Shown: positions 26,429 through 35,094 of the stretch, in pieces
Position numbering within the stretch: position 1 is the stretch's first letter
Layout: each line of letters opens with the position of its first letter
Assembly: GCA_937978655.1 (NCBI GenBank)
Contig: CALJUX010000013.1
Span: 1-64,000 of the forward strand
Source: an uncultured Chromatiaceae bacterium
GTDB lineage: Bacteria > Pseudomonadota > Gammaproteobacteria > Enterobacterales > Alteromonadaceae
Direction: 5' to 3'
DNA length: 64,000 nt
The notes under the pieces: generated by a model
Seen by the model: only the letters and a program-made list of their open reading frames with translations
Databases searched by the model: none
What the model was told of the DNA's origin: nothing
Translations under genes and position numbers: made by a program

Positions 26429-29101
26429 TTACAGTGTACGTTCAACCTGAACCACTTCGAATACTTCGATTTGGTCACCTTCACGGACATCATTGTAGTT
26501 CTTCACGCCGATACCACATTCGAAGCCGTTACGGACTTCTGCGACATCGTCTTTGAAGCGACGCAGCGATTCCAGTTCACCTTCGTAAATGACCACGTTG
26601 TCACGCAGCACGCGGATTGGCGCATTACGTTTGACGATACCTTCAGTGACCATACAACCGGCAACTGCACCGAATTTCGGTGAACGGAACACATCACGCA
26701 CCTGGGCCAGACCGATGATCTGTTGTTTAAACTCAGGGGCCAGCATGCCGGTCATTGCCGCTTTCACTTCATCTAACAGCTCATAAATGATGCTGTAGTA
26801 GCGTAAGTCCAATGACTCGTCTTCGATGATTTTCCGCGCATTGGCTTCAGCACGGACGTTAAAGCCGATAACGATAGCGGAAGATGCTGCTGCAAGCGTG
26901 GCGTCAGTTTCCGTGATACCACCAACACCGCTACCGATGATGCGGATTTTCACTTCATCTGTAGACAGGCGTGACAGCGACTCGCTGATCGCCTCGACAG
27001 AACCCTGTACGTCGGCTTTGAGCACGATATTCAGCTCAGCCACGTCGCCTTCAGTCATGTTGGCGAACATATTCTCCAGCTTGGCTTTTTGCTGACGAGC
27101 CAGTTTGACGTCGCGGAATTTACCCTGACGATACAGTGCAACTTCACGGGCTTTACGTTCGTCACGAACCACTGTTACTTCATCACCGGCTGACGGCACA
27201 CCAGACAGACCGAGAATTTCGACCGGGATTGACGGGCCGGCTTCTTTCACTTCCTGGCCATTTTCGTCGCGCATCGCACGGACACGGCCATATTCAAGGC
27301 CACACAACACGATGTCGCCCTGACTCAGCGTGCCTTCCTGTACCAGGATAGACGCTACCGGACCACGGCCTTTGTCCAGACGTGATTCGATGACCACACC
27401 ACGCGCCATGCCTTCACGCACTGCTGTCAGTTCCAGTAACTCAGACTGCACCAGCAATGATTCCAACAGGTCGTCAATACCTAAGCCCGTTTTCGCAGAA
27501 ACCTGCACGAACTGCGTATCACCGCCCCAGTCTTCAGAAATCACGCCGTATTGCGACAGTTCGTTACGTACACGATCCGGATCTGCATCAGGTTTATCAA
27601 TTTTGTTGACTGCAACCACAATTGGCACACCAGCCGCTTTGGCGTGCTGGATAGCTTCTTTGGTTTGTGGCATCACGCCGTCATCGGCCGCAACCACCAG
27701 CACCACGATATCCGTCGCTTTGGCACCACGGGCACGCATCGAAGTAAACGCGGCGTGACCTGGAGTATCCAGGAAAGTGATCATGCCACGGTCAGTTTCA
27801 ACGTGATAAGCACCGATATGCTGGGTAATACCACCGGCTTCGCCAGCGGCTACTTTCGCTTTACGGATGTAGTCGAGTAATGAGGTTTTACCGTGGTCAA
27901 CGTGACCCATGACGGTAACAACAGGAGCACGCGGTTCCCGCGCACCTTCACCTTCACGGTCCGCCATCACGGTTTCTTCCAACTCGTTCTCACGAGTCAG
28001 CGTAAACTTATGACCCATCTCTTCACAGACAATAGCCGCAGTTTCCTGGTCAATCACCTGGTTAATGGTTGCCATCGCGCCCATTTTCATCATCACTTTG
28101 ATGACTTCAGAGGCTTTCACTGCCATTTTGGCGGCCAGTTCAGCAACAGTGATAGTTTCACCAATTTTCACTTCACGCTCCACCGGCTGCGCTGGCTTAT
28201 TAAAACCATGCTGCATGCTGGTCGGAGTTTTCTTTTTCTTGTGGCGATTAGCGCGGTTAAAGGCGTCTTTGTCGTCCGCATCATCACGTTTTTTGGCTTT
28301 GCCGACTGGCGCTTTTTTGCCATGACGGCGACCACCACGCTCATCGCGTGAGTCACTTTCGTCTTCGGCTTGTTTAGCGAAAACGTTGCTGGTCAGGTGG
28401 TAATCACCGACTTCAACAGCCGGAGCAGCTTCCTGTGACCAACGTTCAGCATTTTCTTCAGCCAGACGGCGGGCTTCTTCAGCCTGACGCTGAGCTTCTA
28501 ATTCCAGTTTGCGCAGACGCTCGGCGTCTTGCTGCGCAATAATACGCTCGGCTTCACGCTTGGCTTCTTCTTTCGCAGTACGACGGGCCGCTTCTTCCGG
28601 GTCGTCTTTGGCTAACTGCGCACGCTCAGCTTCACGCTTTTTCGCATCCGCGGCTTTACGCTCTGCTTCGGCTTTACGTTCTGCTTCATCACGGGCACGT
28701 TTTTCAGCCGCCTGACGCTCAGCTTCCAGGCGAGCCTCTTCTTTCGCTTTCTCTTCAGCCAGACGCGCTTCTTCTTCCGCTTTTATTGCGGCTTCATCCA
28801 TGATTGGGCGTTTCACGTAAGTTTTCTGCTTACGCACTTCGACCTGAATTTCGCGGTTACGACCGGCACCACCACTGACGCTCAGTGTGGTTTTTTCTTT
28901 GCGTTTCAGCGTGAGCCGTGAAGGCTCGCTGCTGGCGCCGCCATGTTGTTTACTCAGGTGCTCAAGCAGAGATTTTTTCTCATCTTCGCTGACCATCTGG
29001 CCAGACTGCTTTGCAATACCTGCATCAGCAAATTGTTGAACCAACCGATCAACAGTCGTTCCCACATCACTGGCCAGTTTTTCTATCGTGACATCTGCCA
29101 T
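26429..29101 (-). CDS. infB: Translation initiation factor IF-2
   Basis: IF-2 is the GTPase that brings fMet-tRNA to the 30S subunit and joins the subunits. The 890-residue protein matches E. coli IF-2 (890). It has an IF2_N domain (1-52), a long charged Ala/Glu/Arg-rich helix (about 90-220), a second IF2_N-like segment (about 315-370), and the G domain with GHVDHGKT near 399-406, DTPGHAAF and NKIDK. Domains II, III and IV follow, including the C-terminal fMet-binding beta barrel. It sits between nusA and rbfA. Confidence 0.98.
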   Translation of the reverse strand: MADVTIEKLASDVGTTVDRLVQQFADAGIAKQSGQMVSEDEKKSLLEHLSKQHGGASSEPSRLTLKRKEKTTLSVSGGAGRNREIQVEVRKQKTYVKRPIMDEAAIKAEEEARLAEEKAKEEARLEAERQAAEKRARDEAERKAEAERKAADAKKREAERAQLAKDDPEEAARRTAKEEAKREAERIIAQQDAERLRKLELEAQRQAEEARRLAEENAERWSQEAAPAVEVGDYHLTSNVFAKQAEDESDSRDERGGRRHGKKAPVGKAKKRDDADDKDAFNRANRHKKKKTPTSMQHGFNKPAQPVEREVKIGETITVAELAAKMAVKASEVIKVMMKMGAMATINQVIDQETAAIVCEEMGHKFTLTRENELEETVMADREGEGAREPRAPVVTVMGHVDHGKTSLLDYIRKAKVAAGEAGGITQHIGAYHVETDRGMITFLDTPGHAAFTSMRARGAKATDIVVLVVAADDGVMPQTKEAIQHAKAAGVPIVVAVNKIDKPDADPDRVRNELSQYGVISEDWGGDTQFVQVSAKTGLGIDDLLESLLVQSELLELTAVREGMARGVVIESRLDKGRGPVASILVQEGTLSQGDIVLCGLEYGRVRAMRDENGQEVKEAGPSIPVEILGLSGVPSAGDEVTVVRDERKAREVALYRQGKFRDVKLARQQKAKLENMFANMTEGDVAELNIVLKADVQGSVEAISESLSRLSTDEVKIRIIGSGVGGITETDATLAAASSAIVIGFNVRAEANARKIIEDESLDLRYYSIIYELLDEVKAAMTGMLAPEFKQQIIGLAQVRDVFRSPKFGAVAGCMVTEGIVKRNAPIRVLRDNVVIYEGELESLRRFKDDVAEVRNGFECGIGVKNYNDVREGDQIEVFEVVQVERTL

Positions 29102-29125
29102 GTAATAGTTTCCTCCGTTGACCTA

Positions 29126-30622
29126 TCAGTTCTGCTCGCTAAACCAAACGATATTGCGTGCAGCCATAATTAATGCAGCGGCTTTATCTTCCGCCATTTT
29201 TTCAATTTCAATCAAATCATCGACACCTAGTTCGGCCAGATCATCGAGCGTTGCCACACCTTTACTGGCCAGAACATAAGCGGTGTGGGTCTCCATTCCT
29301 TCAAGGCTCAGCAGCGCTTCACTTGGCTGCGAACCTTCCAGTGACTCTTCACTGGCCAGCGCGCGGGTCGTCAGCACGGCTTTGGCGCGGCGGCGTAATT
29401 CTTCAACGGTATCTTCATCCAGGCCGTCGATGCTCAGCAGTTCCGAAACCGGCACATAAGCAACTTCTTCCAGGGTAGAGAAGCCTTCATCAACCAGAAT
29501 TGAAGCGAAATCTTCGTCAATTTCCAGCGCGTCCATAAACACACCGAGCACTTTCGACGTTTCTTCCTGATGCTTTTTCTTCATGTCAGAAACTGACATC
29601 ACGTTCAGTTCCCACTGCGTCAGCTGGCTGGCCAGGCGCACGTTTTGACCGGCGCGACCAATCGCCATTGGCAGATTTGAATCTTCCACCGCAATATCCA
29701 TCGCGTGGGCGTCTTCATCAACGATAATGGACGCAACTTCTGCCGGCGCCATGGCGTTGATGACATATTGTGCAGAGTTATCATCGTACAGAACGATATC
29801 AACACGCTCGCCACCTAATTCACCGGAGACCGCCTGCACACGTGAACCACGCATACCCACACAAGCGCCAACCGGGTCAATACGGCGATCATTGGTTTTC
29901 ACTGCGATTTTGGCGCGTGAACCCGGATCGCGCGCGGCACCACGGATTTCGATCATCTCTTCGCCGATCTCCGGCACTTCGATGCGGAACAGTTCGATCA
30001 ACATTTCCGGGCGGGTGCGGCTTAAGAATAACTGGGCACCGCGGGCTTCTGGGTTCACTGCATACAGCAGCGCACGGATGCGGTCACCAGGACGGAAGGT
30101 TTCACGTGGGATCATCTCTTCGCGGGCTAACATCGCTTCAGCATTGTTGCCAAGGTCAACGATGACACTTTCGCGGTTTACTTTTTTAACTACGCCTGTG
30201 ACGAGCTCGCCGACCTGGTCGATGTATGCTTCAACGACTTGTGAACGTTCGGCTTCACGAACTTTTTGTACTATGACTTGTTTGGCCATTTGGGTGGTGA
30301 TGCGGTCAAACTGAATAGATTCAATTTGCTCTTCGACGTAATCGCCCACTTTCAGCTCTGGCTCGTCGTACTGTGCCGCAGACAAAGTCATTTCACGGAA
30401 TGGGTGCTCCTGAACCTGGTCGTCCGGGATCACCTGCCAGCGCCGGAATGTTTCATAAGCACCGGTTTTACGGTCAATTGCCACACGAACTTCGATGTCG
30501 CCTTCATTTTTCTTTTTGGTAGCAGCAGCCAGCGCGAACTCGAGCGCCTGGAAGATTTTTTCACGCGGGACTGATTTCTCATTCGATACCGCATCAACTA
30601 CTAATAATATTTCTTTTGCCAT
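29126..30622 (-). CDS. nusA: Transcription termination/antitermination factor NusA
   Basis: NusA binds RNA polymerase and modulates pausing, termination and antitermination. The 498-residue protein (E. coli 495) has the N-terminal RNAP-binding domain (1-125), an S1 domain (about 135-200), two KH domains (about 205-345, with DPVGACVGMRGSRVQ) and two C-terminal acidic helix-hairpin-helix repeats (about 364-490). It lies 29 bases after rimP and 24 before infB. In E. coli NusA represses its own operon. Confidence 0.98.
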   Translation of the reverse strand: MAKEILLVVDAVSNEKSVPREKIFQALEFALAAATKKKNEGDIEVRVAIDRKTGAYETFRRWQVIPDDQVQEHPFREMTLSAAQYDEPELKVGDYVEEQIESIQFDRITTQMAKQVIVQKVREAERSQVVEAYIDQVGELVTGVVKKVNRESVIVDLGNNAEAMLAREEMIPRETFRPGDRIRALLYAVNPEARGAQLFLSRTRPEMLIELFRIEVPEIGEEMIEIRGAARDPGSRAKIAVKTNDRRIDPVGACVGMRGSRVQAVSGELGGERVDIVLYDDNSAQYVINAMAPAEVASIIVDEDAHAMDIAVEDSNLPMAIGRAGQNVRLASQLTQWELNVMSVSDMKKKHQEETSKVLGVFMDALEIDEDFASILVDEGFSTLEEVAYVPVSELLSIDGLDEDTVEELRRRAKAVLTTRALASEESLEGSQPSEALLSLEGMETHTAYVLASKGVATLDDLAELGVDDLIEIEKMAEDKAAALIMAARNIVWFSEQN

Positions 30623-30651
30623 GATTTCTGCCTCTAGAGCCGTGATTCTTG

Positions 30652-31107
30652 TCAGAACACCGGAACTACGTTTGCTTTATCTACATTATCCATAAGCAAA
30701 CGATATGGTTTGCCATCCACTTCGATGACCAGCATGTCATCTTCAATTGCGTTGAGGATCCCTTTGAAACGACGGCGGCCATCTTGTGGGATTGCCAGTT
30801 TGACTTCAATTTTTTGTCCGACAACCTTGGCAAAATGCTCAGGCGTAAACAAAGGACGATCCAGACCCGGAGATGAAACCTCCAGGTTGTATTCGTTGGG
30901 AATTGGGTCTTCGACATCAAGGATGGCGCTGACTTCACGGCTGATCAGCGCACAGTGGTCAACATTAACCCCGTCCGGATGATCAATAAATAAACGCAGG
31001 GTGGAATGCCGTCCCGCGGCCATGAACTCGATGCCCAGCAGTTCAAAGCCATTGGCTGCAACTGTGGGTGCCAACAGCTCAGTTAAACGCTGTTCTTGTT
31101 TAGTCAA
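30652..31107 (-). CDS. rimP: Ribosome maturation factor RimP
   Basis: RimP assists early 30S assembly. The 151-residue product (E. coli 150) has the segments FELLGIEFMAAGRHSTLRLFID and VSSPGLDRPLFTPEHF, an RNA-fold domain followed by an SH3-like C-terminal domain. No ATG is placed correctly. GGAGG lies five bases before the TTG at 31107, giving MTKQEQRLTELL, which aligns with the E. coli N-terminus; a reading to 31158 would cross the leader terminator. A non-AUG start on this regulated gene is notable. Confidence 0.94.
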   Translation of the reverse strand: MTKQEQRLTELLAPTVAANGFELLGIEFMAAGRHSTLRLFIDHPDGVNVDHCALISREVSAILDVEDPIPNEYNLEVSSPGLDRPLFTPEHFAKVVGQKIEVKLAIPQDGRRRFKGILNAIEDDMLVIEVDGKPYRLLMDNVDKANVVPVF

Positions 31108-31123
31108 AGAGACCTCCGGAAAT

Positions 31124-31143
31124 AAAAAAAGGGCATATAGCCC
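31124..31143 (-). terminator. Second leader terminator before rimP
   Basis: On the minus strand GGGC (31143-31140), loop, GCCC (31134-31131) is followed by TTTTTTTATTT. The hairpin ends about 10 bases before the rimP ribosome site. The stem is only four GC pairs plus a possible TAT extension, so it may be partial or conditional. Confidence 0.6.
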
Positions 31144-31173
31144 AGAATAGTAGTACAACGTTACCCCAGATAT

Positions 31174-31198
31174 AAAAACGCCCCGACAGATCGGGGCG
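31174..31198 (-). terminator. Intrinsic terminator downstream of tRNA-fMet
   Basis: A perfect 8-bp stem CGCCCCGA/TCGGGGCG (31198-31191 with 31186-31179 on the minus strand), four-base loop and TTTTT tract. It lies between the initiator tRNA and rimP. Confidence 0.88.
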
Positions 31199-31248
31199 AC
31201 TTTACACCGGTAAAACAGGATATCGCCAATCCCGTTTTAAATCTGGTT

Positions 31249-31277
31249 GCGAACTGAAGGAAGACCTTACGGTTCGC
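31249..31277 (-). other. Leader hairpin between tRNA-fMet and rimP
   Basis: GCGAAC and GTTCGC (31249-31254 and 31272-31277) pair, and an inner AAGG/CCTT pairing is possible. It lies in the transcribed spacer after tRNA-fMet and may be a processing signal for the tRNA 3' end or part of the operon leader. Confidence 0.4.
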
Positions 31278-31320
31278 GACAACGATTGCATCTTATGGAA
31301 ATAATCATTGTCGGTGAAAG

Positions 31321-31397
<77 letters not shown>

Positions 31398-31413
31398 TCC
31401 GTAACTGGCGTGC

Positions 31414-31442
31414 ATTATATAGTGGAGACCACTGTATCGCAA
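31414..31442 (-). promoter_or_regulatory. Sigma-70 promoter for tRNA-fMet
   Basis: On the minus strand TTGCGA (31442-31437), a 17-base spacer and a perfect TATAAT (31419-31414) are followed by a GC-rich discriminator (GCACGCC). The start site would lie within about 10 bases of the tRNA 5' end. The GC-rich discriminator is typical of stringently controlled stable-RNA promoters. Confidence 0.85.
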
Positions 31443-31516
31443 CATATTGTTTTGCAGTGTACTGGCTGAGTTTCACTGCTTCATCACCGTCACTGACCAA
31501 CGGCGATGACAAGAAT

Positions 31517-31600
31517 TGGTGCCGAGAGCGGGACTCGAACCCGCATGCCTAGGGCACTACCACCTCAAGGTAGCGTGTATACCAATTTCACCATCTCGGC
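31517..31600 (-). tRNA. tRNA-Leu (GAG)
   Basis: An 84-base class II tRNA with long variable arm and encoded CCA. The acceptor GCCGAGA pairs with TCTCGGC, and the anticodon loop TTGAGGT reads GAG. It lies 25 bases after secG and is probably cotranscribed with it, as with leuU in E. coli. Confidence 0.97.
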
Positions 31601-31625
31601 TTTATTCTGAGGGATATCCGAAGGC

Positions 31626-31970
31626 TTAGTTGCCGACCGGAATATCTTTAGATGCTTCTTTTTTCTCTTCAGGCTTTACTGGTGCAACTTCTGCAGCAGC
31701 CGGCGCTGTAATGTTTTCAAATTCAGATTTTTTCTGAATGTGTGTCGTATTGTAGTTACCTAAAATCAGGCTCAACACGAAAAATAACACGGCTAACACA
31801 CTGGTAGAGCGGGTCAGGAAATTGCCGCGACCAGCAGAACCAAAAATCGTTGCTGAAGCGCCAGCGCCAAATGATGCGCCCATATCAGCACCCTTACCAT
31901 GTTGGATAAGGACCAAACCGATAATGGCCAGTGCAACGATTGCGTATAATACGATAATGATTTCGTACAT
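31626..31970 (-). CDS. secG: Protein translocase subunit SecG
   Basis: SecG is the accessory subunit of the SecYEG inner-membrane channel. The 114-residue product has two membrane helices (about 3-23 and 54-73) around the conserved cytoplasmic loop IQHGKGADMGASFGAGAS, then an Ala/Pro/Lys/Glu-rich tail. The ATG at 31970 (MYEIIIVLYA) has AGGA six bases upstream; a longer reading would overlap tpiA. It follows tpiA after two bases. Confidence 0.96.
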   Translation of the reverse strand: MYEIIIVLYAIVALAIIGLVLIQHGKGADMGASFGAGASATIFGSAGRGNFLTRSTSVLAVLFFVLSLILGNYNTTHIQKKSEFENITAPAAAEVAPVKPEEKKEASKDIPVGN

Positions 31971-31972
31971 CT

Positions 31973-32713
31973 CTATTCCTTTGCCATCAGGCAAATTGCA
32001 GCAAACTCTGCTGGTTTTAAACTGGCGCCACCGACCAAAGCACCATCGATGTCTGGCTGGCTGAACAGCGTTTGCCAATTTTCAGCATTGACACTGCCAC
32101 CGTATAAAATTCTTAGCTTCGCCGCAGCTTGCTTGTCGATACGCGCCAAGTGCTGCCTGATAAATGCATGCACTTGCTGCGCTTGCTCAGGCGTCGCTGT
32201 CAGCCCTGTGCCAATAGCCCAAACGGGTTCATATGCAATGACAGACTGGGCCAATAATTCAGGGTGCGCAGCATACACTGCATCCAAATGCTGTGCAAGA
32301 ACCCACATGGTTTTTTCTTGCTGCCTTTCGGATAAAGTCTCGCCAAAACAAATAATTGGCGTCACGCCAGCCTTAATTGCCTGCTGAGCTTTCAGCAAAA
32401 CCGTCGCGTCTGTCTCACCATACAAACTTCTGCGTTCGCTGTGCCCGAGGATCACATAGTCGGCTCCGACGGCGCGAATCATATCAGCACTTATTTCACC
32501 TGTGAAGGCACCAGCCTTCTCACTGCTGGTATTTTGAGCGCCAAGGCAATATTTTGTTGATTTTGGAAAGTCAGCCAGAAATATTACAGGGGGACAGATC
32601 AGAATTTCATGAGAACAGTCGAGACTTTGCAGCATCGCGGCAGTGGCCTGAACCAGCTCACGGTTCCCATTCATCTTCCAGTTTGCAGCGATAAGCGGAC
32701 GGCGAAATGTCAT
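31973..32713 (-). CDS. tpiA: Triosephosphate isomerase
   Basis: TpiA interconverts dihydroxyacetone phosphate and glyceraldehyde 3-phosphate. The 246-residue TIM barrel carries AANWKMNG near 9-16 with the phosphate-binding Asn and Lys. The catalytic His is in ILGHSERRSLYGE near 90-102, and the catalytic Glu is in AYEPVWAIGTG near 163-173. Placement between glmM and secG is seen in Shewanella and Vibrio-type genomes. Confidence 0.98.
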   Translation of the reverse strand: MTFRRPLIAANWKMNGNRELVQATAAMLQSLDCSHEILICPPVIFLADFPKSTKYCLGAQNTSSEKAGAFTGEISADMIRAVGADYVILGHSERRSLYGETDATVLLKAQQAIKAGVTPIICFGETLSERQQEKTMWVLAQHLDAVYAAHPELLAQSVIAYEPVWAIGTGLTATPEQAQQVHAFIRQHLARIDKQAAAKLRILYGGSVNAENWQTLFSQPDIDGALVGGASLKPAEFAAICLMAKE

Positions 32714-32775
32714 GCGGACTCCCCTGTTTAAGCCGGCGCGATCTTAACCAACATCGTTGCTGCAGACAAGCAAAA

Positions 32776-32809
32776 GCCGAAAAAAACCTGGCTGCAGATT
32801 TTTTTCGGC
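32776..32809 (-). terminator. Hairpin terminator between glmM and tpiA
   Basis: An 11-bp stem pairs GCCGAAAAAAA (32776-32786) with TTTTTTTCGGC (32799-32809). It has a 12-base loop and lies 55 bases after the glmM stop. T-rich strands on both sides make it usable in either direction. Confidence 0.6.
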
Positions 32810-32864
32810 CTGAACATTTACCAGACTACGCACCGAGTATTTGGCAGATCTAACACTGCCTAGA

Positions 32865-34199
32865 CTAGCTCGCCAATTTGACAGCGGCAGCGATACGCTC
32901 AGCGTATTCCTGTACCTGCGTCTGTTCTCTTCCTTCGACCATTACACGGATCAACGGCTCAGTACCTGATTTACGGATCAATACCCGCCCCTGGCCGTGC
33001 AATTCCGCCTCAACATGAGCAATCACTTCTTTAACATGCATGTTGTCCAGTGGTGCTGAGCCTTTTTCGAACTTCACATTCACCAACACTTGCGGCATTT
33101 TGGTCATGCCGTGGCTCAGTTCTGCCAGGCTCAGACCTGTATCCATCATCGCTGCCAACACCTGTAATGAGGCAACTATGCCATCGCCAGTACCGGTGTG
33201 ATCAAGATTAATGACATGACCGGAGTTTTCGCCGCCAATGCGCCAGCCTTTTTCCTGTAAAAGTTCCATCACATAACGGTCACCGACTTTGCTGCGAACA
33301 AATGGAATATCAAGCTCGGCCAAAGCCAGCTCCAGGCCCATATTGCTCATCAGCGTGCCCACGACTCCACCGGTCAGGCGACCGCGTTGTTTCGCGGAGC
33401 GGGCAATCATATAAATAATTTCGTCGCCATCAATCTGCCGACCCATGTGGTCGACCATCATCACGCGATCACCATCGCCATCATAGGCAATGCCCAAATC
33501 GGCGCCGAGTTCCACGACCGTTTTTTGCAAATCGTCGGTATGAGTCGCACCACACTTTTCATTAATATTCAGGCCATTCGGCGTACAGGCGATGGTATGA
33601 ACGTCGGCGCCGAGCTCGCGAAACACATTAGGCGCTATGTGGTAGGTCGCACCATTGGCACAGTCCAACACGATTTTATAACCGCTCAGCGACATATGGT
33701 TGGGCAAATGACTTTTACAAAACTCGATATAGCGGCCTGAGGCATCGTCAATACGCTGCGCTTTGCCAAGTTTTTCAGAAGACTCACAGACCATCGGCTG
33801 TTCCAGCTCCGCTTCGATCGCCAGTTCAATGTCGTCTGCCAGCTTACTGCCGTCCCCGGAGAAAAACTTGATGCCATTATCATAATAAGGGTTATGTGAC
33901 GCACTGATCACAATACCGGCTTCGGCCCGGAAGGTATGGGTCAGGTAAGAGACTGCAGGTGTTGGCATTGGCCCCAATAACCGCACATCGATACCGGCAG
34001 AGATCAGCCCGGCTTCAAGCGCAGTTTCCAGCAGGTAACCTGAAATGCGGGTATCTTTGCCAATCAGAACTTTACGCGTACCACGTTGCGACAATACCCG
34101 GCCGGCTGCCCAGCCTAATTTCATTGCAAATTCCGGTGTGATTGGAAATTCGCCAACCCGGCCCCGTACCCCATCAGTCCCAAAAAACTTCCTGCTCAT
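32865..34199 (-). CDS. glmM: Phosphoglucosamine mutase
   Basis: GlmM converts glucosamine 6-phosphate to glucosamine 1-phosphate for UDP-GlcNAc synthesis, feeding peptidoglycan and LPS. The 444-residue protein (E. coli 445) has the phosphoserine loop VISASHNPYYDNGIKFF near 98-114, the Mg-binding YDGDGDR near 240-246 and the C-terminal phosphate-binding IRKSGTEPLIRVM. The start overlaps folP by four bases. Confidence 0.98.
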   Translation of the reverse strand: MSRKFFGTDGVRGRVGEFPITPEFAMKLGWAAGRVLSQRGTRKVLIGKDTRISGYLLETALEAGLISAGIDVRLLGPMPTPAVSYLTHTFRAEAGIVISASHNPYYDNGIKFFSGDGSKLADDIELAIEAELEQPMVCESSEKLGKAQRIDDASGRYIEFCKSHLPNHMSLSGYKIVLDCANGATYHIAPNVFRELGADVHTIACTPNGLNINEKCGATHTDDLQKTVVELGADLGIAYDGDGDRVMMVDHMGRQIDGDEIIYMIARSAKQRGRLTGGVVGTLMSNMGLELALAELDIPFVRSKVGDRYVMELLQEKGWRIGGENSGHVINLDHTGTGDGIVASLQVLAAMMDTGLSLAELSHGMTKMPQVLVNVKFEKGSAPLDNMHVKEVIAHVEAELHGQGRVLIRKSGTEPLIRVMVEGREQTQVQEYAERIAAAVKLAS

Positions 34200-35038
34200 T
34201 GAATTACTCCAGATTTGGTCGCGGCAACTATCGCTAATGCGTCTGCCGTTTCTGTTACATCGTGGACACGTATAATCTGTGCCCCTTGCATGGCGGCTAT
34301 TGTGGCACAGGCAATACTGCCTGCCAAACGTTCTGATACGTCCCGCTTAAGTAGCTGTCCAATCATTGACTTACGCGACATTCCGGCCAATACCGGGTAG
34401 CCCGTTGCAATAAAATCCGCTAACGCGGCCAACAGCTGATAGTTGTGACTGAGGCTCTTACCAAAGCCAAAACCCGGGTCAAGGATGATTTGTGACGCGG
34501 GGATGCCGGCGTGCCGGCATTGCTCTGCCCGCTCGCTTAACCATTGCAGAACGTCACTGACGACATCCTGATATACCGGCTGATGCTGCATTGACCTGGG
34601 TTGCCCCTGCATATGCATCAGACAGACCGGCAATCGACTGGCAACCGCCACCTCCAGTGCGCCTTCTTCCTGCAAGGACCGCACGTCATTGAGAATATCT
34701 GCGCCAGCAAGTGCCGCCTGCCGCATCACTTCGGCTTTACTGGTATCGACAGAAATCACCAGGTCAGGAAATTGTCGACGTATTGCACTTACCACCGGGA
34801 TCACACGTTGTAATTCAGTATCAAGGTCAACATCTGCGGCACCGGGGCGGGTTGACTCTCCCCCGACGTCAATAATATCAGCTCCTGCAGCAACCAGCTC
34901 TGCCACTCTGGCCAGACACGCGGCTTCGCCGCTGAAACGGCCGCCATCAGAAAAAGAATCAGGGGTAACATTCAGGATCGCCATTAACCGGCTTTGAGAT
35001 AAATCCAGCCGGCGCTGGCGGGGTAACAATAATTCCAT
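34196..35038 (-). CDS. folP: Dihydropteroate synthase
   Basis: FolP condenses p-aminobenzoate with dihydropterin pyrophosphate in folate synthesis and is the sulfonamide target. The 280-residue TIM barrel has ILNVTPDSFSDGG near 21-33, DVGGESTRPGA near 57-67 and ILDPGFGFGK near 182-191. It lies between ftsH and glmM in the conserved order, with a hairpin terminator between it and ftsH. Confidence 0.97.
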   Translation of the reverse strand: MELLLPRQRRLDLSQSRLMAILNVTPDSFSDGGRFSGEAACLARVAELVAAGADIIDVGGESTRPGAADVDLDTELQRVIPVVSAIRRQFPDLVISVDTSKAEVMRQAALAGADILNDVRSLQEEGALEVAVASRLPVCLMHMQGQPRSMQHQPVYQDVVSDVLQWLSERAEQCRHAGIPASQIILDPGFGFGKSLSHNYQLLAALADFIATGYPVLAGMSRKSMIGQLLKRDVSERLAGSIACATIAAMQGAQIIRVHDVTETADALAIVAATKSGVIQ

Positions 35039-35053
35039 CAGGACTCCAAACAG

Positions 35054-35077
35054 AAAACCCCGGCGGACCGGGGTTTT
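35054..35077 (-). terminator. Intrinsic terminator between ftsH and folP
   Basis: A perfect 10-bp stem AAAACCCCGG (35054-35063) and CCGGGGTTTT (35068-35077) with a CGGA loop, 18 bases after the ftsH stop and 16 before folP. On the minus strand the loop reads TCCG, a UNCG tetraloop. Confidence 0.8.
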
Positions 35078-35094
35078 ATTTTTATAACGCTGAA

